Source of the DNA: Apophysomyces variabilis
Taxonomy: Eukaryota > Mucoromycota > Mucoromycetes > Mucorales > Mucoraceae
DNA length: 64,000 nt
Reading direction: 5' to 3'
Assembly (NCBI GenBank): GCA_002749535.1
Contig: MZZL01000106.1
Location: forward strand, 25,744-89,743
Below the pieces are notes generated by a model. That model worked only from the letters and a program-made list of their open reading frames with translations. It was not told the origin of the DNA and searched no databases. The stretch's first letter is position 1. The number at the start of each line of letters is the position of its first letter. This document shows, piece by piece, positions 1-12,979 of the stretch. The position numbers and the translations under genes are program-made.

Positions 1-3000
1 GCAAATAGACATAGATGTGAGATCTGAAATTTGTACCTTGTCATTGCGTATATTCATTCGTTTATTTGGCTTGAAATCTGACAGGAAGTTATCTGGATGC
101 TGCCGGATGCTTCGAGCCAGCAATCAAACGTTTATCTATTTCATCCAAATCATTCCGTCTCCGTTTATCAATCATATGACAAGCCTGTCAAACAGCTCTT
201 GAACCATCATCCACGCCCTGGAACGATAATATCGGGCCATTATGGTAGGAGTCATCAATCATAATTGTCTGCAGGCTCAATTGGTTTCTATTTTTCGCGT
301 GCAAAGTGGATTTCTCCAGTAACAACTTTGATCCTTTTCTATACGAATACTTCCATATCCCACCGTGCGTATGAAAGAAAAGAAACAGGAGAAAATAGTT
401 TATAGACGTATACTTGTCATTAGGTCCTCCGGCTTCGTCTACGGGTTGACATCTGGCGGAGTATGGTTTAGATCTGTGGAAACGATGGTGGACATGAAAA
501 TGCTTGATACGACGGTAAGGGGCGGTGTGAGGTTTGGAGTGATTAGGTTTTGACGAAAGACCTTGATCATCTTTATGTCGCTTCAGGAAGCAATACATTC
601 TATTTTTCTTCTTGGTTTGTCTTCAGAAACGGCAATCCTGAACTCCATTGCTGTGTTGAGGTAAACAATTGCGATTTATCTAGTCGTAGCATGAACCACA
701 GACTAGTGATATGGGGACGTTGCAAGTATATAAGAAAGCAATTCGCGATGGAAAACCTACTCTATGTCTTCAAGAGTTTCTACTACCATTCCCAGTTCGT
801 CAAGCGATTGCTGTAGCGGTAACATGGATTGACCCTTTCTTTCCCGTACTTAATCGGTGAATACAGGGAAAAGTGCTAATGGTGTCATCTACACACGGCG
901 AGTTGTTTCTTGTGGAATTAAAAACCAATTCAGGTAAAATACGTTTGTGCCGCCTTTGTAGATGGATACTGCAAACAAAAATGTAATACTTGGGCTTAGA
1001 GGGTGCGAACATCGTTTCGGAAGACAGCATTCGCGTCATACCAACTCGTATGAAAATTCCTGCTAGCGTTTTGCACTTTTGCATTATGGATACGCAAGAT
1101 CACAAAACCACGTTTCAAGCTCTTCTAGGTCTTGGTATGAGAGTGGAAGCTAAAATAGACCTTAAGTACGATTATAGTTATTGGCCTATTATTCTGTTAT
1201 TTCTCAATAAGCAAATTGCTAGTGAACCATCGAGCGAATTACCCTTAGAATCTCATAGTTTGAAGTTATCGATTGAAGAAACGTTGAAAAAACTTTCTCA
1301 GTATGAAGAGACGCAAAAGCAGCTTGAAACACAACATGAGGTAGGCCTTTGCCTTTGTACGGTGGCAAACAATCGACATTAAAAAAATTAAATATCCTTT
1401 CACGTAGACGTTGAACAGCAAATTAGTTGCAATTAACCAAATTATTTACTCCTTGCGAAGCGCAAAAGGTCCAGACAATACTACGCTTTCTGACATGATT
1501 TGTTGCGAACTGCAACCGGTTGTAGTAGATGATACAATGACGTACATCACATCTGCTACTGCTATGATAAAAATACATATAGCGTCTCAATGGGGTATCC
1601 ACTGGGATGAATGGCAGGGTGAATCCACGTGGTTATTTGAACGAAGAGATCTAACTTAACAATAGTGCATGTGGATGTTGTTGAGCAACGAGGCCTTGCA
1701 CAAGAAACTATTTCACTTGATGCTGGCAAGGAAGACACTTCCAAGGGAATGACATTCAATTTTTCGCTATCAGGATTAAACAGAGATTGCCACTGGTAGG
1801 CTTTATCCAATATCACCTGTCCATTATAGTCGAGGATACTGAAACATGACATAGGGAAAAACTTTTCGCACTAGATCTTAAAAAGACGCGATTACCAGTA
1901 GATGTGATGGTGAGCGTGTCTGCCATGATCCCTTCATCGACCACACAACAAGAACAAGGTAAATGCGTCAACACAGCACGTATGCATCTAACTTCATCTT
2001 CTTCAAAAGATCAATTTGTTTTTCCCATTTTTCATGCCATGTTAGACGATTTACATTTCATTAAACCATGTCCTGCCAGTATGCAAGCGAATATTAACCT
2101 ATTACACTTCGCAAGACCGCTACGCATGGCACAGGAGTCCGTCTCTAGGAGGAAACGTTTAGCAACACATAACCGACGCCCTGTTCCTTGTTCGGGATTG
2201 GATGTTAATGGCGAGGATAAACAGGTAATAAGCGAGAAATTATGGTTGACATCTCCCTTTAATAAAAGAGTTTCATAGGGGCGATGGATGGATTTATCTG
2301 ACACAGCCATCCAATTCGATCTGGCAAACAAGAAAGTATTATGGACCGAGGCCTATAGGTCAATACTGTCATGCCTATTAAAAGAAGGCCGGACAAGGTA
2401 AATCCTCGGTTACCTGTGAAGGTCATCGCATTAATTTATCTGTTTCCTAGCGAAGAAATGAAGTCTATTTTGCAGTCCGCTGAAAAAGCCGTGTTTATTC
2501 TAGCGGCCTACCCGCAATTTCCAGTAGTTGTCACGATTGCAAGGGATGGTAAGATGACAAAAAGAGACATTATCAATGTATAACTTGTTGTTTATGGTAT
2601 GGTAAATAGATGCGATATCTACCCGCGTACATCTAAAAATTACGTGTCAAAACACTTATGTCTTGCTCAGAGTTCAATCAGCGATTTTGGGTAGGCTTGA
2701 ATCTAGAATGGTCATAGATACTATAAAGACAGAAGAGAGTTCACAGTTCATCGGGGGTAAGATGACGCTGATCGTCGACAGGAAAATAGAGAACTGAAGC
2801 CTTGTTCTAGGTGAATTTGGCAAGCTCCAGAAGAATCTGATATCTGCTATGATGGTCGCAGAGAAAAAAATGCAAAAAGACCAAGATATCCGGACTGACA
2901 TCTCAGTAGCATTAGGACTAGCAGAGAAATTACATAGTAGCAGATCCATTGGATGGATCATGTCTGATATTGAGGAGGACATTGTTAATGACCCTATGGT

Positions 3001-3007
3001 ATTATAA
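1..3007 (+). CDS. Multi-exon protein of uncertain identity, possibly FAAP100/FANCB-like (5' end not resolved)
   Basis: From 1000 onward a single frame can be followed through ten GT-AG exons: 1000-1340, 1408-1618, 1666-1795, 1855-2224, 2279-2397, 2451-2548, 2610-2756 and 2811-3007 are the clearest boundaries, ending at TAA 3005-3007. Upstream, shorter exons can be read at about 530-605, 625-660, 705-810 and 871-930, with beta-strand-rich stretches such as KVLMVSSTHGELFLVEL that look like propeller blades. A coiled-coil segment (LSIEETLKKLSQYEETQKQL) follows near 1270-1325, and the C-terminus ends NDPMVL after a helical, charged region. The order (propeller-like N-terminus, coiled coil, mixed middle, helical C-terminus ending in hydrophobic residues) recalls the Fanconi core proteins FAAP100/FANCB, but this is a weak, remembered resemblance. 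The start codon may lie before the window. The exon model is well supported; the identity is not. Confidence 0.45.
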
Positions 3008-3134
3008 TTAACAGACTTATTGTACATAGGCAGCTTACTGGGATCAAAGTTTGGTTCATTCTTTCATCCATATATAATGTGAACTTACAGGTCGATTTGC
3101 GGACAAATAGGACAACTGGCATGGGCGTAGAATC

Positions 3135-3500
3135 TTACTTCGAGCAGTATAGAAAAACGCGTACAAACCAATAAAATAGTTTATTATTGTTATTATTCAA
3201 TATTACAGTTTGCATAAGTTCATCGGCGAAATCATCGTGGATAATCAGATCCATAACTTGACGTTGACAATAATGGATATCGAGAACCCTTCTGTTACAG
3301 ATACTAAGTCGCCAGAGATATTTCCGGACTTGGTCAGTGCGCATCTGGGCACGAGCAGGGAAGTAGACAAACGTGAAACCATGGGTTGCGGAGAGGAGAG
3401 TGAACATTCTGGCAGCAGAAGTCTGTCTGTATTGTAATCGCTTAGGGTTCACATTAGTTGATGACGCGTGGAAAAATGCGATGCGCGTCGTATTTGACAT
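3135..3500 (-). mobile_element. Fragment resembling LINE retrotransposon ORF1
   Basis: A 121-residue minus-strand frame includes the stretch FTFVYFPARAQMRTDQVRKY followed by a segment ending RVLDIHY and then a LIIHDDFADEL tail. This resembles the gag-like ORF1 region of LINE elements that I associate with Mucorales genomes, where a PARARM motif precedes RRSL and RVLD motifs. No reverse transcriptase or endonuclease domain is found nearby, so this would be a short truncated remnant. It lies immediately downstream of, and convergent with, the gene ending at 3007. The assignment rests on motif memory only. Confidence 0.3.
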
Positions 3501-5196
3501 CGTTTTGATGCATCGATCCTTGAGTTGAGCGTTTTTAGCTTGTTCTTATTACAGTGAAGCAATTGAGACGCTTGGAGCATCACAATCTTTTCACAATGGT
3601 CAAGGACGATTTCCTCGGCTTTCTTGTATGCTCTATATATTACTCTGTTATAAAAAAAATTGTAAGCGAGACAGCATTTAGCGCCTGTAATAGTCCGTAC
3701 CGTAGCAACTCGTAAACATTGTCCGGGTCATTGGACAAACCAGCATATGAAATTATGCATAATCGATCATTATTTAGAGTTGATGGCAAGTAAACCAGCA
3801 TATCCTGACCATCGCCGTTATATCCACTAAGCTAACCAATAGTGGTGCCTTTCCCTGCATCTCCACAATCGACTTGGTTGATAATGTCTTTGGAGATACG
3901 TAAACTCGCTTGCAAAAACATTGTTTTGCAGCTTGATGATCATTAATTGGAGCAATCGGATTCTTGTTTCATTTGTCTCCTGCGAAGGCGATTTTCTTGC
4001 GTAGCTGATAATTATCCCACCGTTGATACTGCTCTCTACGCGGCGTCTTAAAGATAATGATGTCTCATTTAAGGCAATTACTCAGGACACGATGTCCGCT
4101 AGACCATAATAGGGAAAATGTCGTGCCGAGTTGTAAGGAGCTCTGAGTACTACACAACATGTATTCTGACTCTCCGATACAAAAAGTGGAGCAAGGAACG
4201 TCATGTCATACTGTTCTATATGTAAATGAGCAAGAATAGTAGGAACAAGCTAAGTTTCGAGAGAGAAAGAAAACCAGAGCCCAAATGAATTGCAACCATT
4301 TTATCATCTAGATTAAGCGTGATGATATATGTATGTGTGATGTCAAACACAATAGTGAAATAGTCCCTCTAAATCTGTGGATGCATTATCTGATCTTCCT
4401 ACGATAAATCAGAGTCCCACAAACATCTTTATACGGTTTGATCGCACTTGTACTTCAGTGATATAGATATCGTGTAGGACGAATATCCTCTTTACATGAT
4501 ATTGTGATATAGCGGATGTCGTGTCTTAGGTAATTCCCTTCATTTAACGCAGCCCAACCTCACAATGCTGGTTTTCATTACAAGCAGGTGGCTACTTTTT
4601 TCTGCCATTTTTTGTTGACGGCAGGTAACACGTTCAGCAAAGTGATCATCGTCTAACAGAAACCGTTTCGATTTCGGAGAAGGAAGAGTGGTTATATAGA
4701 TGTAGTAGAAAACACTTTCATTTTCCGTGCATTAACCTACCCTGATAAATGACCAGCTCGCCAATTTTGTAGAACGCCCGACTGGAGATATGCTTATGGA
4801 CCTATCCTAGGCCCATGCAAAAACAAAAAGACCTGCAACTTCAAAGTAGTATCTTCAATCTGTCCCTCTTCCTGTGCGATGTGTGTTTATCCAAGACATT
4901 GTGTGATTATCCTTTGCTATTTCTTTTTCATCTGCAAAATAGTGAAACTCAGTCACTGGATCGTTATCTGTACTCTTGCTTCCAACTTCTCCCCAATGAG
5001 TAATTGTTAAAGACAATTACCAGCTGTGTCCAATTATGTTAAAAAGATTATACCTGAATATGGGATCTTCGAGAGAAACTCCGAAAGAGGTTCCCGAAAA
5101 AGTGACCAAAAGCCACAGACTTCTGCAAACCCAAAAGGGCACTCGTTCCGTTCTCTCTCTCTTCTTGCGGGGAAGCTTGTTAGACACATGCAAAGG
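3501..5196. other. Intergenic region without recognisable gene
   Basis: No exon chain, RNA gene or protein motif could be supported here. Only short open frames without family signatures occur. The 5' flank of QTRT2 lies in the last few hundred bases; an in-frame upstream ATG exists at 5026 but the stretch it would add does not look like the family. Confidence 0.5.
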
Positions 5197-6903
5197 ATGG
5201 CCAGTACCGTCAATTTCCAATTACAGCAGCTTGATCACTCGACATCCCATCTCATTAGACGAGGCGCCCTTCACTTTACTAAAAAAGACAAGTTAATTCA
5301 GACCCCTGCATGTCTCACCTACACTTTGCGCGGTGCTGTCCCCCATATTGTCTCTGAAAACCTCAAACAGTTACCAGTTGACCTCCTTCAAATCTCGCTC
5401 GAGCAATTGTAAGTATAACTTCGATTGAATCGAACCGACGATCGATCGATCGATCGCTTTATTATCCTATTTCTCTAAAACATATCTATTTCTGAACCAT
5501 TAGTGTCGAACAAAAAGAGCCTCCATCCTTTAAATATCCGCATGGTCTGCACAAGTACTTAAATCTCGAGGTAAAAACATTACAAAGAACTTTGTATCCA
5601 GGACATATTGAACAAACATGGAACGTCATTGATATATTAGAATTACTTGTTATTTTGTGATTTGCGTGATCCTCGAAAACATGTTCCTGTGACATTCAAT
5701 ACGGATAAATACCTGTCGGTCGATACTCATGGTGGTGTACGTCAATTCACGCCTGATCTTTGGGCACAGGCCATTGAAAGCTACAAACCTGATTTGTGTG
5801 CCACGCCGGCCGATCTGGTGACAGAAGAGGATATCAAACCAAAACGAGTTCGACGAGCTGTGGATCGAACATTACGTTGGCTAGACGTTTGCTTACCGAA
5901 AGCACAGGTGAAATCAAGGGTTTTTCCTTGCGCTTTTGTGTCTAATTCTGCTTTGCGAATTTAGGCAGCAGGTGTACCTGTGTTTGCTCCTGTGGTAGGC
6001 CATCAATCAACAGAAGATCGTGCAGCATCAGCTACCGCCACAGCCGAACGCGACGTTCAAGGTAAAATAAGAACTTTGGTCTTGATGACGAAGGTTAATG
6101 GATTTTTGCTCCAGGATTTACCATCAATGCGTTCGAAATGGACAAAACCAAATTAGCTGAACAAATCAAAGCTTCTGTTGAAAATCTCCCCAAGAACAAA
6201 CCTAGATTGGCCTACGGTCTAGCAACGCCAGGTAAGAGGATGTTTGCAGATGGAAGCATAATCTAGTATGACTTATTCTTCGATTGTTTTTCATCAGAAA
6301 AAATACTGGAAGGTGTTGCTAATGGTATTGATCTGTTTGATGGCAGGTGAGAAGATGACAGTGAGTGAGCAGCATTAGCCACCATACTCACATAGCAAGA
6401 TAGCTATGCGTACAAGGTAACAGAACGCGGACGTGCCATTACCTTCAAATTTGGCGAGTCTATACCTGTGGATGGTGTAGGAAATTTGACAAAAACGATC
6501 AATCTTTGGGATCCAAGCGTTGCGAACTTGTTTGAGCCTCTTGACACAACCTGCGGCTGTTACACTTGCACGCACCCACATACAAAAGCATATATTCATC
6601 ATCTATTAAACGCACATGAAATGTTGGGGCCACTCCTGCTAATGAGGTAAAGAGGAAAAGTCAGAATACAAACATTTATACTCACCAAAATATGTGTTTA
6701 GCCATAACATATATCAGCTGGATCTGTTTATGAGTGCAATCCGAAAGAGTATCGAGCAGGACCGTTTCCAGCAAGACACCGACGCATTCATGAAACATTA
6801 TAGTCATGAACAAGAAGGAGATGGAATGAAGGGTCACGAAGAAGAAGTCGACGTGGAGTCGTTGGGTGCTCCGGTAAAGAAGAAGAGAACCTTACTGTTG
6901 TAA
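5197..6903 (+). CDS. QTRT2: Queuine tRNA-ribosyltransferase accessory subunit 2 (QTRT2-like)
   Basis: Eight exons (5197-5408, 5504-5570, 5641-5907, 5965-6061, 6115-6231, 6298-6346, 6404-6646, 6702-6903) join in frame to about 417 residues, the usual size for this subunit. The TGT-fold core is clear: HGGVRQFTPDLWAQ, then GINAFEMDK-like and GIDLFDGSYAYKVTERGRA segments. The zinc site CGCYTC with a downstream histidine (MSHN, 6697-6710) matches the CxCx2C...H pattern of the tRNA-guanine transglycosylase family. The accessory subunit forms a heterodimer with catalytic QTRT1 and helps replace guanine-34 by queuine in tRNAs with GUN anticodons; in animals it is associated with mitochondria. ATG 5197 was chosen because the family-like sequence begins there (MASTVNFQL); ATG 5026 would add 57 residues of non-family sequence. 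The acidic/basic C-terminal tail (GEEEVDVES...PVKKKRT) is poorly conserved in the family. An in-frame GATC microsatellite lies in intron 1. Confidence 0.88.
5438..5459. repeat. (CGAT)n microsatellite in QTRT2 intron 1
   Basis: A run of CGAT tetranucleotides follows the first 5' splice site of QTRT2. It is self-complementary but short and entirely intronic. Confidence 0.8.
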
Positions 6904-7014
6904 ATAATAGAATCGACTTTTTTCTCTTTAAAAACACAATGATAACGACATACTCTCCTCAAATCCTGGTCCTTTTTTTTATTAGAAAAGTCTATAACAC
7001 TATACAAGAATTCC

Positions 7015-8332
7015 TTAATAGAAATTATCTTTGATTCTCCATCCAATGTCCTTATTGGCAAGGAACGGAACAACAGCACCTAAAGTTGGATTGGCAAGAC
7101 CATCATCAGAGATATGGTATTGTTGAGGAACAATCGTATTGTTCTCCTTCACCAGGGTAACTTTGCGATCTTCGAAACCCTCCTTTTGTGACAGCCCATA
7201 GAACTGTCTGCCGAAATGGCAAGCAAAGCTCTCTAGTTTATCAAGACAGCCCATATCGTCAAAGATCTTGGCGAGATATGGAAGAACAAGAGGTGTAGTG
7301 AAGACGCCAGCATGGGCATGAGCTGTCTCTTTGGTATGACTGGGATGAGGTGCAGAATCAGTGCCGAGGAAGAAACGTGGGTGTCCTATAAAGAAAAAGA
7401 CAAGCGTTAGATGGGGAAAAGCAAAGCAATAGAAAGAAACTTTCATGCCGTCCGCTCTCTCTCTCTCTCTTTCTCTTTTACTTACCAGAAGCGACAACCT
7501 GTCTCAATGCCTCGCGATCATGAGGATATTTTGCTACTGGCTTACAGAAATGATGAGCCTGGCCAGCCCAGTCATCCACAATGAGTTGCAAATGATGGAC
7601 GGTAACACTGCAAGCCACAGTATCACCCAGACGTTTGACCGTCTCGACGGCTGCCTTTGTTGTCGCGTGTTCTAACACGATCTTCAACTTTGGGAAGGCT
7701 TTATGGAGCTTTTCGAGCTCGGGCAAAAACTTTTCTTCAGCATTCATCACACACACATCCTTGCCACTATCGCTAGGTACTTCACCATGCAGATTCAACA
7801 CCATGCCTTCTTCTTCCATGGCCTGGAACACGGGATAGTAGATCTCGTACGATTCAATGCCGTTCTCGCTGTTGGTGGTCACGCCTCGCGGATAGGACTT
7901 GACACCTTCCACATGCACCAGTTTAATCATCCTGCTGTTCTTCTTCTCTTTTTCCTTACTGTACCTGCGATACCGGCTTTACTTGCCTTACGGATTTCCT
8001 CCGGAGTCAGTTCCGGTGATAAGTAAAGGGTCATGTAGAAAGTGACCTGGGGAGCCAAAGCTTCCAATTCCTTCTTGTAGGCCAGCGCCTGATCCGTGTT
8101 CTTAATCGGGGGCTGCAAATTAGGCTACATGGAGAAGAAGAAGAAAAAACAGCCGGAAGCTTTGTCAAAGAGCCTCGCCAAAGCCAATAAATTGCGTTTA
8201 TACCATGATATAGGCAAGAGAAACACCGCCCTCGGCCACCTTGGGAGTGACCATGCGCATCATATCACCCTGACGAAGATGAAGATGGAAATCGCATGCA
8301 GACGGAAGCGTTATACTCGTAATGGAGCTCAT
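7015..8332 (-). CDS. URA4: Dihydroorotase (pyrimidine biosynthesis)
   Basis: Four minus-strand exons (8332-8204, 8124-7965, 7905-7486, 7385-7015) give 359 residues, matching class II / yeast Ura4-type dihydroorotases. The enzyme closes N-carbamoyl-aspartate to dihydroorotate, step three of de novo pyrimidine synthesis. Metal-site elements are visible in order: DFHLHLRQG (HxH), KSYPRGVTTNS with the lysine that is carboxylated in the family, LEHATT and VTVHHL histidines, and GTDSAPH with the catalytic aspartate. All splice junctions are GT-AG and keep frame: YIM/PNLQPP, GIA/GVKSYP, VAS/GHPRF. The start ATG at 8330-8332 lies just before the family's N-terminal strand. It is convergent with QTRT2, with about 110 bp between the stops. 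As a stand-alone enzyme it is not fused to CAD/Ura2-type domains here. Confidence 0.93.
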
Positions 8333-8871
8333 GACCGGGAGAAGAAAGGTGCACTGACGAAAGGTCGCCCCGCATTTTTTTTTTTTGCGGAAGCAAGAAA
8401 TTGCTTGTCACATCTCTTTCTTTTCAGCCGTGATTGTGCAACCAAACAATGAGCGATGCATGAAACATTCAATATTTAAAGGCTAATAGTGTAAAACATT
8501 TTATGGCTAATTTGCTTTATATCAATAGAAGAGTTATCTTCTAAAAGGTCGGCAAGCAGTTATTCTAAAATCAGAATTTATCTGGGATCAACGATTACTG
8601 CCGAAAAGACAATAAAATAGGCCGCCAGGATTTGGCTAGCGAATCTCATTGACAGCAAAAGAGCAATTTTCCTTCATCATAAAGTGTGCTGCAAATTTGC
8701 AGCGGATAAAACGGTTTTACTCATTTATCAACAAAAAAACTGTGCTTAGATATGAACCGTGCACATGCCATAGTTTTATCAGTATGCTTAAGGCTCCTTT
8801 CCTTAGGAAAAGCGCATACTCCGGTTAATACTATGGTAAGAGAAGTCAAGGTTATCTGTCGGCAAAGATGT
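8333..8871. other. Intergenic region between dihydroorotase and Rab2-like gene
   Basis: AT-rich sequence containing the 5' flank of the dihydroorotase gene. Nothing coding or structural was recognised. Confidence 0.5.
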
Positions 8872-10099
<1,228 letters not shown>

Positions 10100-12189
10100 T
10101 GACGGATGACTTGCAAAGGGAAGAGGAGAAGTAGTAAAAAATGGGAAACTGGTAACATGAGTCTGAGGTGAATTTTTGGAAAATAAGGAAATATCGTCTT
10201 GATTGCCTCTCGTGGGACGCTTCCTCAGCTTAATTGCCACGACTTTATCATCCTCTTCAAAACAAATACCACTGCCTCTTATAAATATATCAAAACCATC
10301 ATCATCATCACACCTATTGCATTAACCATCCACGTAGTAAAAAAAAAGAAAAGGATTCTGACTGATTAGCCAGAATAGATCCCCAAAGCAAACGTATCTA
10401 CATATGATTAAGTTAGCTTGAACATGTTTGTAACAGGGGATATAGCTATCGTTCCTTAAACAAGATATTGCATAGGATAGATCCGGAGAAAGGAATATAA
10501 GCCAAGTCTTTTTGGCAAATTGAAAATCAATCATTTTCGTATAACGGATGTTTGCGTTGTTAGACTGCTGCCAATATCTCATTAAGAAGTCTACATGTAA
10601 CAGCATTGCTTGTTTGTTGCTTGGTTGTTCCACTGGCTATGCTTTATTCTTCTACCAAGAAATTAATCACTTTTGCAAGGAGCCATTCAATAATTTGGTT
10701 GGCTAAAGGAGCTCAATGCAATTGCACGAGGGGCACCTACGTTTTGTTCATTGTGACGGATATAATATTCTCATTTACCAATGCACAGAATGTTTGGGAA
10801 GTATTGTAAGCGTACAAAGCAATGTCGAACAAAGCAAACACGTTCCGATAACTGGCTCCGAATCGAGATGCTCTGCGAGTTTTCAGACTATGAAGCAGCA
10901 CATTCTCCGTGGAATTGACGGAAAAATCTGGATTGGCCGCTGTGCCTCCTATAAGTACAATTGCGTGGATACGTCATTAGAGAAATAGTATGAAAATGAC
11001 CGAAAGGACATTGAACCTATGACGATTGTACCGCACATAGTAAGATTTTAACTTTAACCTTAAATTATCGAAATCGAAACCAGCAGTTTGACACAATACA
11101 AGGAAGACTGAGCATGACTGAGATCAATAAAATAATCCAATAATGTTCTATAAATGCTAGATTATTCTTTTTGACAGAAGAGCTTTCTCCTTCTGTTTGC
11201 ACGTATCGCAGTCTTCAGTAAAAAGGATCATCAGTGATAGCTATGCAAAGCCCAGCTGGGGGCTTTTGGTTCGTGCGGGTTACCAGTGGTTTAGAGACAA
11301 AAAACGACACTTCTTGTTTAGTCTATCGATCTATCTCAGTTTCAGGTTGGTTGCAGTTGCAGCAATAACGCTTCGATTCCAGCGATGATGTCGCTTATCT
11401 ACTCGGGTTGTTATACATGGTCGCACATTGCCAAATATAGCACTTCACTGTGTTCTGGAATATCGTTTCGAGTGTAGCCTATGCGGTAGCGCGCAGCGGT
11501 AGGTATAACTAAGCATCTATAACTACAGACAATAAGAATTCCGGACCTAATTTTGCCAGGCCAGAGATGCCAACGGCCAAACAAGTTACACAGCGATTTC
11601 TTGGTTTACGATGTTGCTATAGATACACATGTTGTTTACATCGAACCTTTTTTTTTTTGCAAAGCAACAACCTTAATCTAAAGATAAGTAAAGCAAATCG
11701 CTTATGCTTTCGTTTCTTGTATTATCCTTGAAATGGGGACTACTATAGCTATTCATTCAGCTAGTTTGCCTCGCAGGACTGCCAATCTTGATAATGCCTC
11801 AGCTTTGCTAAGGAGGATCGCGCGATGGAAAGCGCTCATGTGAGTAGGATTATGGTGGCTGAACTAAATCACGTAGTATCGCTGTACTTCAGGCATTGTC
11901 CCGATCTGGATCTGTGTTAAGGTGATAGAAGTATACTCACCCCGCCCGATCAACAAGTCCTTACCTAACCTAAGTTGTGACATTGAAGATACCGTCACAC
12001 AGTGGGCATTGATTCTTAACAGTTAAAGACCCTTCGATTGCTCCTTTTCAGCTCTGGCTCTTTTCTATTCCCAATTTAACTGTAATTCCTGGCGCCGTCA
12101 AAGCCCCTGCTCCCTCAAATCTCACTCTTTTGTTTCGGCATCCTTTTCTTTACCCATCTTGTCATTTCTTTTATTTTTCCCTCGCGTCA
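10100..12189. other. Gene-poor region
   Basis: Only short open frames occur (for example a 90-residue plus-strand frame at 10716-10988 with several cysteines) and none shows a family motif or a convincing exon chain. I do not call a gene here. Confidence 0.4.
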
Positions 12190-12979
12190 ATGGAAGCAAT
12201 TATCTTAGTACAAAATGGCAGCATGAATGCTCGCGTTAATACACCTAACCATACTAAAAATCGCTTGTTACAGTGGTCGCAGTTGACTGTGCAGCTGACA
12301 CTTCAACGCATCAATATGCAAGTCGAAACCCTTGCATTCTAGCTTGACGAACTAAAGCAATATCTCTCTGTCACTGACCCCTCCTATGCTCCAGAATGCT
12401 TTATCCAGCGGACGTGCTAACTCTAATATATCGATACCAGGGTCTATCCATTCAAACAATGAGATTCCATATACTGCTGAGCATTAGTTGGATTTGATTC
12501 AGCCCTATGACATCCAACAGCAAGATATCTTCACTGGAAATAGATGGTCTAGCGACCTTTGTTTCGATGACAAGGCTTTGACGCTTGATGATGTACTTGA
12601 AACGCTTCCTCCCGTCGGTTCATCTACAGGTAACGATGCCTGTTCTTCAGAACAAAATACAAGACAGTTTCCTGTACAACAAGTACACGCGATGACAGGC
12701 ATTGAACGTGCCAGAGAATATATTCATTCTTCGGCTTGGCTGGCTACAGGAGCATCGCGATTAGAGCCATCGCCCGTTATACCCATTATATTACCCGATG
12801 TTAATGCAGCTGTTTTACGAAAGTATAGTTGCTCTTCCGTGGCTACATACAAGAACTGTTGTGGAAAGAGAAGGTGCCGAAGCCCAATGAACTATGACCC
12901 CACAGATTACTGTGAACAATGCAATAAGCCATTTTCTCGCCGCGATGCCAAATCAAGGCATATAAAGGACTGTTCATAA
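12190..12979 (+). pseudogene. Decayed paralogue of the zinc-finger gene at 16.3 kb
   Basis: The N-terminal frame from ATG 12190 carries a helical segment LQRINMQVETLAF, followed by an in-frame TAG at 12340-12342, and then continues LDELKQYL. This aligns with FQRVENQLNILSI and INQLQQYY of the 16.3 kb gene, the TAG falling at an arginine position. The distal frame (12488-12979) encodes an acidic low-complexity stretch and a terminal finger CEQCNKPFSRRDAKSRHIKDC, aligning with CEICQRSFSRSDAKLRHMKTLH of the paralogue. The second zinc histidine is replaced by cysteine (C2HC), which may still bind zinc. The two frames are offset, so a frameshift or an unannotated intron is needed to connect them. 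I infer a pseudogene; a spliced gene with a short intron removing the TAG remains possible. Confidence 0.55.

Noticed and set aside
365..553. 62-residue ORF as a separate small gene
   Set aside because: Better explained as an exon plus intron of the gene ending at 3007.
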